64,000 nt of DNA from Microcebus murinus (taxonomy: Eukaryota; Chordata; Mammalia; Primates; Cheirogaleidae). The notes below the pieces were generated by a model. It searched no databases. It was not told the DNA's origin and was given only the letters and a program-made list of their open reading frames with translations. Where the stretch lies: NCBI RefSeq assembly GCF_040939455.1, contig NC_134108.1, forward strand, positions 54,451,501 through 54,515,500, read 5' to 3'. This document shows positions 46,512 through 58,424 of the stretch, in pieces. Position 1 is the stretch's first letter; every line of letters starts with the position of its first letter. A program made the position numbers and the translations under genes.

Positions 46512-46729
46512 TACCTTCTAACACTTTACAATTATTATTTTTGAAAATTGATGCTTACCAAACATCAATATGAAAATACAATTAAATCACATAATATAGA
46601 ATGCAAGCAAAGATTGAGTTTTGAAAGCAGCTCATCTAAAATATGTAAATTTCAGCATAATTTTTATCATTATACTTTTAATTAAATTAATATTTAAAGG
46701 AAAATAATATAGTCACAGAATGTGAACTA

Positions 46730-47055
46730 GGACCTCTTATATTACCCTGGATAGAGCTGGAGCCCATTCTATGAAGTATCACAAGAATGGAAAAACAAGC
46801 ACCACATGTAATCACCATCAAATTGGTATTAATTGATCAACACTTATGTGCACATTTAGTAGTAACATTCATGGGGCGTCAGGCAGCTGGGAAGAGGGAA
46901 GAGGGGATGAGTTTATTCACACCTAATGGGTACAGTGCGCACCAAAAGGGGAATGGACAAGCTTGAAGCTCTGACCCGGGTAGGGCAAGGCAATATACGT
47001 AACCTAAACATTTGTACACCCATAATATGCTGAAATAAATAAAAATAAATTTTAA
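46730..47055 (+). mobile_element. LINE-1 3' end, plus strand
   Basis: Last ORF2 codons (GGATAGAGCTGGAGCCCATT), lineage-specific 3' UTR and an AATAAATAAAAATAAATTTT tail. It covers the same part of L1 as the minus-strand copy 220 bases upstream, so the two are inverted repeats. Confidence 0.87.
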
Positions 47056-50000
47056 AAAATAATTTACAAATTAAAAAATTAATATATATATTGGCCTTTA
47101 AATCAAATGAATGATTAAAAATTCTTAGAAGGAAATCAAATTATAGTATTTGTTTTAAAATATATATATATATAATACTCTTATTACTGATTAAATTATC
47201 AAATCTCTTGTCACTGGTAACAACTTATAATATTAAATGCTAGAACATTCATTAAAATGATGTTGAATGCAAGTCTCATGATCAGCCTACCTTTGTTATA
47301 AAATTTAATTTTAAAATCATCTTTTCTTTTAATTTTACATACAATAAAATTAAATTGAAAAAAATCTAAAAAGTATGTTGGCCTTTGCATTGGCATGTCA
47401 GATTGATAAAATATTGATTTGTAAATAATTAAAACCTTAAGATATTTTTTAAACCTAGCATGGTTCTTGTAGAAGAATATTTGCAATAAATATTTTATAC
47501 ATGTTTGTGAATAAATACGTAGCTCTTATTATGTCTTTTACCTTACTAAGTTTGAGTGACATAGTAGAATGTAGGTCAGAACAAATGATAAAATTTACAC
47601 CATTTTCCTTATTTTAATTATTTTCTCCAAAATGTACTGGGTTTCTTTATGTTTGTTTTAACATCTTGCTCAGATGAATTGAAACACACAGTGCAATAAG
47701 TTGTAACAGTATTAAGTTCTTTAATAATGCATTCTTCTGAAGAAAGAGAGAAAAACTACAGAAAATTAATTTATTCTCCTGGCAATTATGAAATCACAGT
47801 ATAATGAAAATAGAATAAGGGACCAAGTACATTAGTCTACTGAAATGAAATGAAGTAATATGAAATGAGATAATGATTGGAAATTAACCTGTACTTGGAG
47901 TCCTAAGGCCTTCATCTTTCAACTCCTCTTTCACACCTATATTAAAAATAATTCTAAGTTGTATTCAATGTATGGGATATGCAGGTGCAATTTGTATCCT
48001 TTTTTTTTAGAACAATTTAATTTATCTTTATTTAATTCTGGCACTGGTACATATGAGCAGAGGTAAAATTCTTTATACTTATTTATTTAGGATATTTTAC
48101 TTTTACATCGTTCATTGACAAAAAAGCTATTGCTACAAATGTGTTTACAGAGTAGACAAAATTTAGAAAGCACGTTATTTTCAACCAAAATATTATGCAA
48201 TGATTAAAGAGATACGAAGGCTTATAATTTTATAGATGGATAGATGATTTTATTTTTCAAAATTGTTTCAAAAACTCTAGAAGATGAGGGATTTTAAAAC
48301 CAGGAAGGGATGCAAATATTATGTTACACCCTCGTGTGTAAAAATAAATGATATATCAAACAAATTAATTTTCAAAAACCATTTTAATGTTGATATTTTC
48401 ATGATTCAGAGCAAATAATTATGATGTATTTAAAGTAGCAAGGACTTATGTGTTGCTTTTCCATAAAATTATAGTAATTCATGTACGTATGTGTATTATG
48501 ATGTATGTACTGTTTATCTTTACTACTCTAATGTGAAATTCTGTTACTTGAAATTTTGACTTTTCATTGTAGAAGAATTAAACACACAAGAAAATTAACA
48601 CCAAAACACTTATTATAGTATATTTAAATCATCTTCTTTTTTAAATGTATAATCTATGTTAGGGAATCCAGTGCATTTTAAAATAACCCCCTATTTTTAT
48701 TTTTCAATTGATTTATTAAAATTATACCTTAATACTATTTAATTGTGACAAATCTAAAATTATGTGAACACATGAGGTTAAACACTGAACTCCATCTACA
48801 AAAAATAAACAAAAAAATCACCAATTTATAGCCTCAGAAGTAATATTACACATATCATTCTGAAAATTTTACATTAAGTTATCTTAGAGGTCTTTTTGTC
48901 TATAAAGTTCTATTTTATAATTGCTACTTACATTTTCAATAAATGGATTATTATATCTATTTTTATATTAAATTTAATGCAATGTAAAATGGTTTTTATA
49001 GTAAATAATTCTATAATAAATATTGTTTTTTCCATTTTTTATTATATTCAATGTTCCAAGGAACCATTTTATATTTATCTTTTTGCTTACATGTGATCAT
49101 TTTTATGTGATAGAATGCTAGAATTATAAATGCTGGCTTAATGATTATACGTATTAAAATTTTTGTTTGATATTTCTAGGTTGCTCTCCTAAACATGTTA
49201 TTAATGTTCATTCTCAGGAACGAGATATGGCAGGACCAATTTCAGCACAAGCTTTGTTTTGAAAAATAAGATGAGAGAGTTGCATTTCATTTTTGTGTTA
49301 ATTTGCATGATCTTGATTAATAGTGTTCTTGAATATCGTATGATATTTTCATTTTTTAAAGTTAAATGTGTTTTGTCTGGCTGCCTTTCTTAACTATTAA
49401 TAAAGACTCTGAAACAAATGGAATTTATACTTTCAAGTATGACAAAAATCTTTGTAGTGAGAAAAAAAAAGAGGGTAAAATGATTCAATTGTTTTCAGTA
49501 AAACTAGTGTGAATCAATGCAAGCAGGTCAGAAGGGCACTACTTCAACCCAGAACTAATCTTTTCTGAACATAGATAACGTGTGTTTGTGTTTGAGTAAT
49601 TAATTCAATATAGATAGATAACTTCTATGTGTCCTAAAAGAGGCTTTCAACTAGAAAATTTATAAACTGATTTGACAGGCTTATTTTTGCTCTGGGCAAG
49701 GGCATTTTAAGTCATGACAGCCATAAGAGAAGGAAAATATATTAAGTACACTCATAAATGATAACTGTAGAGTGACTACATTTTATAACATGCTCTCATG
49801 TGACCTGGCTTAGGCCTAAAGAGGGCTTCCACATTACATACAAGGTAAAACATACATTTAAATGCACTGGATTAAGTCATGTTAATGTAGTGAATGGCTA
49901 TCTTACCAATTTTAGTTTAACACATGGTCAGATTACAGAAGAACTTGAGAAATTCATGTCTCCACAGTGAAAACAAAATTACCTTTGTGTATTACAAACA

Positions 50001-50644
50001 GTAATGATTATTTGAAATTTAGCTTATTTTCCAGTTTGCTCAGGAGGCAGATAATGTGATATTTTCACATGATAAATATATTATATTTCCCAGTTTAGTT
50101 AGAAATCAATACCTTTAATAGGAGTTACTAGGGCCTCATTAAGCTCAGATTTAAGAATATAATTTTATATCTATTTTCTGATCATATAAGGTTCATATTA
50201 AAATGTTAGAAAAATATTCTAATAGGTAAGGCAGTTGAGGCATTGAGTCCTCTTTAAATTATAAATTTAAAGTAATCTTATTTGCTCTTATCAAATAGAT
50301 TTTTTAATCTGTCAAAACTACACAGAAATGCAAAAAAAAAAAAATTAAAGATGCTTAGTGAATTGTCTGTCTCTTTCCAACTCCTGAGCCTCAGATCACA
50401 ATAACCTTCTTCCACATCAATAACATCACAAGTTTTCTGTGACTCTTTCCACCTGCATTTGTGTTTGTTTATATATACCGTTTTTTTATTTTTACCCAGG
50501 GTGACATACTATTCACATTATTCTGTGTTTCCAGTAATAAAACTTGTAGTTTTAATATGTAGTCTTTCTTCTTGATATGTGCATGTGTGTATGTGCACCT
50601 CCAAAATTTTTCTTGTGTCTTTTTGCTTTTTTTTTTTTTGATTT
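47056..50644. other. 3.6 kb of unassigned AT-rich sequence
   Basis: No gene and no family recognised. Low-complexity patches include a TA run at 47160-47174 and A/T homopolymers at 48001-48008, 50332-50344 and 50628-50639. Confidence 0.5.
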
Positions 50645-50790
50645 TTGACAAGAACATTTTATCCTCTTAACACATTTTAGTTGTGCAACACCGTATTGTT
50701 AGTTATAGATACTAAGTTGCACAGCATATATTTAGAATTTATTGACCTTATATAACTGTAACTTTATACCCATTAAACAACAACTTCCAG
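50645..50790 (-). mobile_element. Old LINE-1 3' UTR fragment
   Basis: Antisense of an L1MA-type 3' UTR: CACATTTTAGTTGTGCAACA, TTGTTAGTTATAGATACTAA, TTTATACCCATTAAACAACA. It stops abruptly at 50790. Confidence 0.65.
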
Positions 50791-50817
50791 GGGATGGTGG
50801 GAAGAGAGAAATGGGAA

Positions 50818-51400
50818 ATGATTCAATGGGTCGAACACATTTTTTGATCACTTACACTATTTTAGGCAAAATTCTAAGGCTACAGCTGTGAACACCAACA
50901 CCGTAGCTAAGAGTTTTGCTCTCATGATCTACATATGACATAGAGGAGAATAGTAGTAATAAAATAATTATCAAAGAATGATTGATACTAAAAAGGTAGG
51001 GAGGATAGCGACTGAGAGGCGAGGGGTTAATTTAGACATTGTGTTTGAGGAGAACGCTCTGAGGAATGGCACTTGAGCGGAGACTTGAAGGATAATTAAA
51101 GTGAATTAATTGAAAATATAGAAGAAGGAGGAAAACAAAGAAAACAAACTTGTTCAGTGAGGACAGGGAAAGTGCAAAATGAGTGGTGACTAAGTGAATG
51201 GAATTATAACACTGATGGATTTTAATAAGATCAGTGTGGCTGGATGAATAACAAAGATAAGGCTTGAGAGGAAGGCATGGGCCAAGTTATGCAGAGTGGC
51301 CTGTGAGGCCACAGTAATGACTTCTGATTTTATTTTGAGTGTAATAGGAATGCTTTTGTAAGTAAGGAGAGTCTCCAGGGACTATACGAACCAGCTTGAG
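50818..51400 (+). repeat. Ancient interspersed repeat, family not assigned
   Basis: Recognisable mammalian-wide repeat phrases in order: a 'TTGATCACTTACACTATTTTAG' opening split over 50844-50865, CTAAGGCTACAGCTGTGAAC, TTTGCTCTCATGATCTACAT, GGAATGGCACTTGAGCGGAG, AGTGTGGCTGGATGAATAAC, GGCCTGTGAGGCCACAGTAA and GATTTTATTTTGAGTGTAAT. I know this as an old repeat but cannot name the family securely. Confidence 0.5.
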
Positions 51401-51479
51401 CAATCAACTGTTTGTTTGTTTGTTTTTATTTACAGTAAAGGTAATTATTTTACTTAGTAATACATAAACTGTTTTTCAA

Positions 51480-51870
51480 CTTCTTGTTTTAGACAACTCT
51501 GTGAGGCCTGTAGCCACCCAGCCCATTAAAATTAGTCCCTTTTAGACCCTGCTGCTTATTGATGAACTTGAGTGAACACTTTTCATTACCATACCAAAGT
51601 CTCCACTCTTGGGAGGAGTTGTAGCTTCATTACCACAACATACAACCTATGTGCTGGCATGACAACCCACTATGCCTACACCACTGTAACCCATCCCTGC
51701 ATTTGATGACATATCTTCTTTCTCCATTGCTTCATAAAAACTCTATGCCACCTCCCCTTGGAGAGACACTGCTTTGGAGAAAGCTCCTGGTGCTCTCCTT
51801 ATTTTTTTACAAGTAATAAAACTCCTACTGATCAAAAACTTTCCATTTCTCATGGAAAGTTCTTTGTTAC
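51480..51870 (+). mobile_element. Probable LTR fragment (ERVL-type)
   Basis: Less AT-rich block ending in typical LTR wording: CCTCCCCTTGGAGAGACACT, GAGAAAGCTCCTGGTGCTCT, then AAGTAATAAAACTCCT containing an AATAAA at about 51815-51820. A TATA-like ATAAAAAC lies upstream near 51733. Boundaries are uncertain and no internal retroviral sequence adjoins it, so it may be a solo LTR. The minus-strand frame 51743-51928 is a shadow. Confidence 0.45.
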
Positions 51871-52020
51871 TCACCTGATGGATGAACTGTGATTTTTTGC
51901 ATAGCACTTTTTGTTTTAATAAGATCATATTATCTCTTATGTGGAAAAGAAAGAGTGGGGTGAAGGAAAATCATTTTTTATATATTTTCTCATGTAATTT
52001 TGACTCTATATGTGATAATT

Positions 52021-52036
52021 CATAAAAAAAAAAAAA
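52021..52036 (+). repeat. Poly(A) run
   Basis: An A run at about 52024-52036 with no identifiable retroelement upstream. It could be the tail of an unrecognised retrocopy. Confidence 0.5.
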
Positions 52037-52149
52037 AACAACTGCCCTTTGCAGACCTGCCTACCTCTATCTTCCTTATCCATAGTCCATACTTATTGGA
52101 CTCCAATATTGAAAAGTCACAGGTTTCATGAAGAACAAGTCAAAAACTA

Positions 52150-52470
52150 GAAAGATATAACAGTCAACTATTGCTATGCAACAACAACAAAAAAAGAAAT
52201 ACACTCATTTGTAAAGGTCAATAACATGTATTTCTCACGTCTATGGATAGGCTCAAGAGGTTCTGCTGATTAAGCCAGTTGAGTGTCTCCAAGAAGCATG
52301 TTAGGAATGGGTCAAATCCATAAGTCTCTAATATACCTTAGACCAGAGGGCAAGGAAGGACATGTACTATACGTGGCAATGGCACAGGTGCAAAGGCATG
52401 TAGAAATATGTTGAGGCCACTTTTAGTTTGGTGCAAAAGGGACACATTGTTATTTTCACATATATTCTAT
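52150..52470 (+). repeat. Ancient interspersed repeat, probably a DNA-transposon relic
   Basis: The order of AACTATTGCTATGCAACAAC, ATGTATTTCTCACGTCTATG, GGTTCTGCTGATTAAGCCAG, GGCAAGGAAGGACATGTACT and GGTGCAAAGGCATGTAG resembles a widespread old mammalian repeat with a CTGTGTAACAAA-like start. Family not securely named. Confidence 0.4.
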
Positions 52471-52538
52471 AGGAAAGAGAAATTGACATACCCAAACCTG
52501 AAGGCAAAAGACAAGGGAATACACTGCCTTTAAAATTG

Positions 52539-53092
52539 CAGTCCCCAAACCTCAGGTACCAGTGTGTCCTGTTAGGAACTGGGCACACAGCAGGAGGTGA
52601 GTAGTGGGGGAGCAAGTGAAACTTCATCTGTATTTACAGTCACTCCCCATAGCTCACATCACTTACTGAGCTCCGCCTCCTGTCAGATCTGCAGGGGTAT
52701 TAGATTCCCATAGCAGTGTGAACCCTACTGTAAACTGTGCATTCGAGTGATCTAGGTTGTGGCTCCTTATGAGAATCTAATGCCTGATGATCTGAGGTGG
52801 AGCTGAGCAGATGACGCCAGTGCTGGGGAGCAGCTGCAAATACAGATTATTTTTAGTAGACAGGTTTAACTGCACAGAGACCATAATAAATCAATTGCTT
52901 TCAGATTCGTATCAAAACCCTATCAGTGAATGGCAAGTGATAATGTAATAATAATAGAAATAAAATGCACAATAAATGTAATGAGTTTGAATCATCCCTA
53001 AACTATCTCACCACCCCCACCCCTGCCACCAGGTCCATGGAAAAATTGTCTTCCATGAAACTGGTCCTTGGTGCCAAAAAGGTTGGGGACTG
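52539..53092 (+). mobile_element. MER1-like non-autonomous hAT-Charlie element
   Basis: A complete-looking element of about 554 bp with terminal inverted repeats: CAGTCCCCAAACCTC at the left end and GGTTGGGGACTG at the right. Internal phrases fit MER1: CCTGTTAGGAACTGGGCACA, CAGCAGGAGGTGAGTAGTGG, GAGCTCCGCCTCCTGTCAGA, ATGAGAATCTAATGCCTGAT and TCCATGAAACTGGTCCTTGG. Two copies of an AGATTC / GAATCT segment make an internal palindrome (52700-52785). The 8-bp target duplication expected of hAT is not clearly visible. The frames 52367-52627 and 52965-53207 are shadows of it. Confidence 0.8.
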
Positions 53093-54479
53093 CTGCAAAA
53101 GTATGAAATGCAATGAAGTAGCAGAAGGAGTGGATACAATAAGAGGGGAAGGATTGTGGATAATGATTCAATCTACCAAGAAAAGAAAGTCTCTAATTCC
53201 AGGGTGACACAAAAGCATTAAAAAAGAAAATCTTGATAAACCCTGTCATAATCCTCAGATTCAAATTTTGTTTATATAATATTGGTTGTGAGCTTATATT
53301 GAAGCTTGGGTGCTTATATTGAAGCTTGTGTCAAGAAACATGTGTTCATCATTTTAGAACTCTCAGAGAGGTTGTACTCCACATTCACCGCTTAAGATAC
53401 TTTAATAACTTTATTTGTAAATAAAGACAGCATAATTTTCCATATTTTAAAAATTTAAAATATTAATGATTTTTGAATCTTTCTGCACTGGCATTGACCA
53501 TGGCATTTATACCTCTTTGTATTATTTTATGTCATTTCCTTTTACTATAAATTCTCTTCCAAATAGTTGATATTCAATATACATTGTAAAAATTAAAGTA
53601 CTAAAAAAATGACATGAAGAACAAGATATTATTTCATATATTAAACAGAGGTAAACAAAAATAACATTGACTTAAAGTATAGCATCAATATTACCAAGTT
53701 TAACACCCTGGGAAGTATTTGAAACAATTTCTGTAAAACAAACTTACCCATATTACCTTAGTTTTCTTCTGTAAAAGATAATTGGGGAGTGAATTAGAAC
53801 ATTATTCTAGCATATGTGATATAAAATACAATATATATTAAATATAATTTAAATACTTCAAAGAGATAACACAAAATGTAATTTGATAGTTATAAGAAAA
53901 ATATAACATAAAATGTGCAAATCAGATGAATTACAGCTAATACTAACTTATAAAAACAAATATAAAGATGACAATGACTTGTGAATACTATATATTGCTT
54001 TAAAAGGATCACAAAAGATTCATTCTTATATGATTTTTGTTTGGATTTATGACATCTATTACTAATACAAAAGAGAAAGTAATTATTTTTACTTACTAAA
54101 ATAGAACTAAAGTGTCTGCCATCTGGTGACCATGGTGGCATAAAGTACAACTCTAGCTATATCCAAAGTATACACAAAATATTTTATATCATCAAGATAT
54201 CTCAGTTAAATACCTTATTCAATATATTATTATTAGAGAAAGAAATCAAAAAGAAGAAAAAAATGACTATGGTATTATGAGGGTCTGAAATTAGCTGACC
54301 TGGTTTGTTGAAATGTACCAACATGGCATTGACACCTAAAAAAGCTTTGTCGTATTAATAATGATTCATTTTTGTAACCATGGACCCAAAGCAAATTTCA
54401 GAGCCATTTGTATTAGTTTGTCATCATTCTTGTTGATAATATTAATGTTCAAGATTTGAGCCTAGTTTTAGTGAGAACT
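53093..54479. other. Unassigned AT-rich sequence
   Basis: No gene or repeat recognised. A local 16-18 base duplication (GCTTATATTGAAGCTTG) occurs at 53291-53327. The 86-codon minus-strand frame 53890-54150 is AT-driven and hydrophobic. Confidence 0.5.
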
Positions 54480-54840
54480 CTAGAGAGCTCTCTCACTGGG
54501 GCTAGTCACGTAACAAGAACGTGCCTAGCTGAGCAGCAGAGTATGTTATGGCTGAGAATCCGAAATGGGCCTCCTAGTCCCAAGGTGTTCCATACATATA
54601 TCTTTGGTTCCTGATTTGAGAGAGAAAAAGCATGTCCTTGTCCTTTATGTCATGACCCAGTAGGGGGAGGACCACAGAAGCCTGTGCCTGGTCTCTTTTG
54701 ATCCTTTGTTGTGAGGCAGCTTTTGGCTACAAAGCATATCCTTATTATAATGCTGTTTTGTATCCTTTTCCTGAAATAAATTATAGCGTTAGAAGCATTG
54801 TTATTTGAAGATATCTTAGCCTTTCTTAAGAGTCAACTTT
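54480..54840 (+). mobile_element. Probable LTR fragment
   Basis: Less AT-rich block with LTR-like organisation: GACCACAGAAGCCTGTGCCT, then TAATGCTGTTTTGTATCCTT, then CCTGAAATAAATTATAGCG containing AATAAA at about 54775-54780. This last wording is common at the R/U5 boundary of several mammalian LTR families. Exact ends and family are not determined. Confidence 0.45.
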
Positions 54841-56884
54841 GCCACCCTATGGCAATGATAAATGTCATTACTATTAAAAAAAAAAAAAAAAACTTAGTGA
54901 AGTCAAGCATGCAATTCTTTTAATGACGGTTACCTGGGGCTTACATTTTAAACAAGTATTTCTTTTATACCACTATCTATCTATCTTGTACTATCTTCCA
55001 CATCATGATCCCAAATTCTGAAAGTTCTTGGAAGAACTCTGGACAGATTGCTTAGCCACTAAAAGTTTAAAAAAAACTAAAATTATTGCAAAGACTTATG
55101 AATACTTTGTTAAATAATGAAAAAGTAATAATTAAAATCAATTCACCTCTACAAATAAATTTTGCTACTCTCACAGTATGCAATAAAATAAACTCTTTTC
55201 AAAAATTGTCCCATGTCATTTTTGTTTCATGTGTTTAAAATATATTATTTTATAACTTGAAATAAACTATTTCCCCCAATTATATATCCATTAATAGACA
55301 AATCTCACTATTTCTCCTCTATTTTATCTGACAGGCCTTCATATTAATATTTACTGGATAGTTCTAAAGTTAAAATGATAGGTATGTACATAAGATCTGC
55401 ATGATGTTGTGAATGTATTCAATTCAGTTTTTGTTATGATATTCAATATTCTTGCAATTTTTCAAAAGCATCACTAAAATTATTATCTGTGTAGTCCAAA
55501 TCAGCTAGCATAAACATTTGATCATGGTGATTAGAATAAATTTACATTTGTAATCCAAACATTAAATAATAAAGAAATAATACCTGGTTTATTATAAGTT
55601 TATTGGACCTATATCTTTGGATAACCAAGTCTCTGAGAAATTCTAAATTAAAACAATTAGCATTCATTCATCCATTCATTCATTCTAACATAGCCCCTTA
55701 AGAGATAGGTGACTTCTATTTAATATAAGGTAGAGACAATATTTGTCTTCTTTCTCATTTTGCCAATAGCATATGTTCTTTCATAAATGAAATAAATGAA
55801 AAATCCACTGCTTTAAAACCAGATCATTTCCTTTTATGTACATGATAGAATCAAGTAATTGTAAATGTAAGAGCACTTTTCAGAGAAAAAATATATAAAG
55901 AAATCTCAGGAGATTAAATTTCTATTTCCTGCTTCAGCTGTTTGCTAGGTTGTTAATGGCAATGAGTTTCAAATGTGGTACTATGGAAGTGATTGCATTA
56001 CATTTAAAATAAGCATATATGTACTTTCTTCAAATGTTATATTTGAAGTATAAATTTATATATTTTTATGGAGGTTAAGGGCTAAACCTCCCTAAAGGGT
56101 TTTGAACACACATAATAGCATGATTATTCAAAATATTTTCCTTGATCCAAATTTATGATCCCACAAATGTATGTTTTGTTCCAACCTGTTTTATCTTGAC
56201 TAAATTAACTCAATATGTAAAGCCCATTCTACATAGTCCATTACCTTTTCTAGATAAGTTATAAGTATAAAATTCCATGTTCAATATTGCTTCTTATTCT
56301 GATTGATTGGCATTATTTGAACTAGAAAAATCCTAGGCTAAAGCCATGGATGTATTTCAAATTTAACTTAATACTACCACAGGGCCAACAGTGTGAAATT
56401 CTAGGTGCCATATTCTCCATTTTATTTTTCACCTCTCAAGCCATTAATCCTTAAACTCTATTACATTTTCCTTCTCTTTTATTAGAGTAAAACATAGTGG
56501 ACTGAGTCGTCCTATTTCCTGATCTTTTATTTTGTCATTCTGTATTGTCACCGTTAGCAGTACCATACACATTCATAACTTTAATCCTAATCTGTATGTA
56601 GGTAACTCTCCAATTTTTATTCATCCTTGAGCTCTTCTTAGAGTTACAGACATGGGTGTTGCACTTTCCAATATATTTGTTATCTAGTATGAAATGTCCC
56701 CAAATTTGCTCAAATTCATATCCAAAACCAAAAGCAAATCCATGATCTTTCCTTCAGTCAAACCAAAAAGTTCTTATATAATACTTCATGGCTTCCTATG
56801 GAACATTTCATTTTCCTTATATAAAATCAAAAAAATATAATTATACTTGCATTGTTGCTATCTGATGTTTGTCATTACAATGAA
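54841..56884. other. Unassigned AT-rich sequence
   Basis: Contains a poly(A) run at 54875-54892, a CTAT run near 54969-54983 and a CATT tetranucleotide repeat at 55660-55686. No gene or repeat family recognised. Confidence 0.5.
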
Positions 56885-57000
56885 AATATAAACTTTATAG
56901 GGCAAGAAACATATCTAATTCTGGTCAATAATGTTTTCCCTTTGTTCAGAATATAATAGGCATTTAAAATGTTTGTTGAAAGTTGAATGAAGTGACTCTG
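56885..57000 (+). repeat. L2 LINE 3' tail
   Basis: The order TAGGGCAAGAAACATATCTA, then GTTCAGAATATAATAGGCAT, then TTAAAATGTTTGTTGAAAGTTGAATGAA matches an L2 terminus. Two minus-strand frames here (56875-57069, 56915-57115) are shadows. Confidence 0.55.
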
Positions 57001-58103
57001 GAAGATAGTAGAAAGAAGACAAAACAGCAAAATATTTGGAAGTTTTTGTGACACTAATAGGTCTAGCAAACAGAATGATAATTCTTATCAGGTGATAAGT
57101 AAAACAGATTTCCATTTAAATAGTTATTAGCATTGTGTCAAATAAATTATTGTATAAAATGAAAGATCCTATCATTTAATAAATAGATGACAAATGAAGA
57201 ATAAAATATATACACATATATATACATGCATACATACATACATACATACATACATACACAAATAATTTTTCCAAGAAGAGTCTTTGGAAATTTGGAAAAA
57301 TTTAGAAAAATATAAGGACTTACATGGTTTAGAAAACACACTGAGAATTTTAACATTGGTTTTGTTTCTGTGTTTTTAGTATTTTTTGTCAAAAAAAGAA
57401 AAGGATATGATAATTCTAAATGTATGGGTTAGGATGTAATTTATTCCTGGTAGTTTAGGTTTAAGATACCATCTGGACATATATTTATCAAATCAGAGAA
57501 ACAAATAATTTTTGGAAAGGACATGTTGTTGTATTTTAAAGAGATGAAAAGACAATTTAAATCATTAGGCCACTAGAGCTCTAAAGAGTTTAATTCCTCC
57601 ATGGAAGTAAATTCTTTATCCTTAAACACTCTATGTCCTTGGTTCTAACATAGAATAAGATTCAGCATTTGTTATATATACATATATTTTTATTTATAAA
57701 AATTGTATGTATATATACATTTACATATATAACCAAAATCACAGTTATAAAATCATCTATTTATTAAGCAGTAGGCTGCATACTATAAGGAATGAATATT
57801 TAACTTTAAGAAGAAATAGCACTAGATACCTAAGAATTTATTTCAGGAAAGTGAGGAATATATTTAGGAACACATATGAAGTTTTGTTGCATTTTCCTAA
57901 CAAAATGCCAATTGTGCTTAAAAAATTAACACTCTAGTCTGTATTAATTTGACAGTTTAGATGTTTGTTTTCTGACTTTCTTCTGCTTAGCAGTTAGCAA
58001 TGTATTTAATAAAACTGAACTCAGAAAATTTCTGAGAACTTATTTTGCCAATTGTAGAAATTTCCAAATTACATTTATGAAACCTTAATAATTCATTTTT
58101 TAA
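57001..58103. other. Unassigned AT-rich sequence with CATA microsatellite
   Basis: Holds a CATA tetranucleotide repeat at 57225-57262 (source of a spurious minus-strand frame) and TA-rich patches at 57670-57725. Nothing else recognised. Confidence 0.5.
57225..57262. repeat. (CATA)n microsatellite
   Basis: About nine near-perfect CATA units preceded by ATATATAC units. Confidence 0.85.
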
Positions 58104-58424
58104 AAGTTGCTTATGGCCAAGCATGGTGGATCACATCCGTAATCCTAGCACTCTGGGAGGCCAACACAGTGGATCCTCTGAGCTCAGGAATTTGACACCA
58201 GCCTGAGCAAGAGCAAGACCCCGTCTCTACAAAAAATAGAAAAAATTAGCCAGGCATGGTGGCACATGCCTGCAGTCCCAGGTACTCAGGAGGTTGAGGC
58301 AAAAGTATTGCTTGAGCTCAGGAGTTTGAGGTTGCTGTTAGCTAGGCTGAAGCCATGGCACTCTAGCTGGGGCAACAGATTGAGACTCTGTCTCAAAATA
58401 AATAAATAAATACAAGTTGCTTAT
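58104..58424 (+). mobile_element. Alu SINE, strepsirrhine type, with target-site duplication
   Basis: A dimeric 7SL-derived Alu occupies 58115-58413: left monomer from GGCCAAGCATGGTGGATCAC, central A-rich linker at about 58229-58245, right monomer from GCCAGGCATGGTGGCACATG, and an AAATAAATAAATAAAT tail. It is flanked by perfect 11-bp repeats AAGTTGCTTAT (58104-58114 and 58414-58424). The phrases GAGCAAGAGCAAGACCCC and GGTTGCTGTTAGCTAGGCTG are characteristic of lemur and galago Alus. The pol III B box in the left monomer is mutated (GGAATTTGACACC instead of the usual GTTCGAGACC core), so transcription is unlikely. Confidence 0.93.

Noticed and set aside
46155..47055. The opposed L1 tails as a single twin-primed insertion
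   Set aside because: Both arms contain the 3' UTR and tail; a twin-primed copy has only one 3' end. They are two insertions or a duplicated-inverted one.
57147..57392. Minus-strand frame with a repeated CMYV pattern
   Set aside because: It is generated by the CATA tetranucleotide repeat at 57225-57262.
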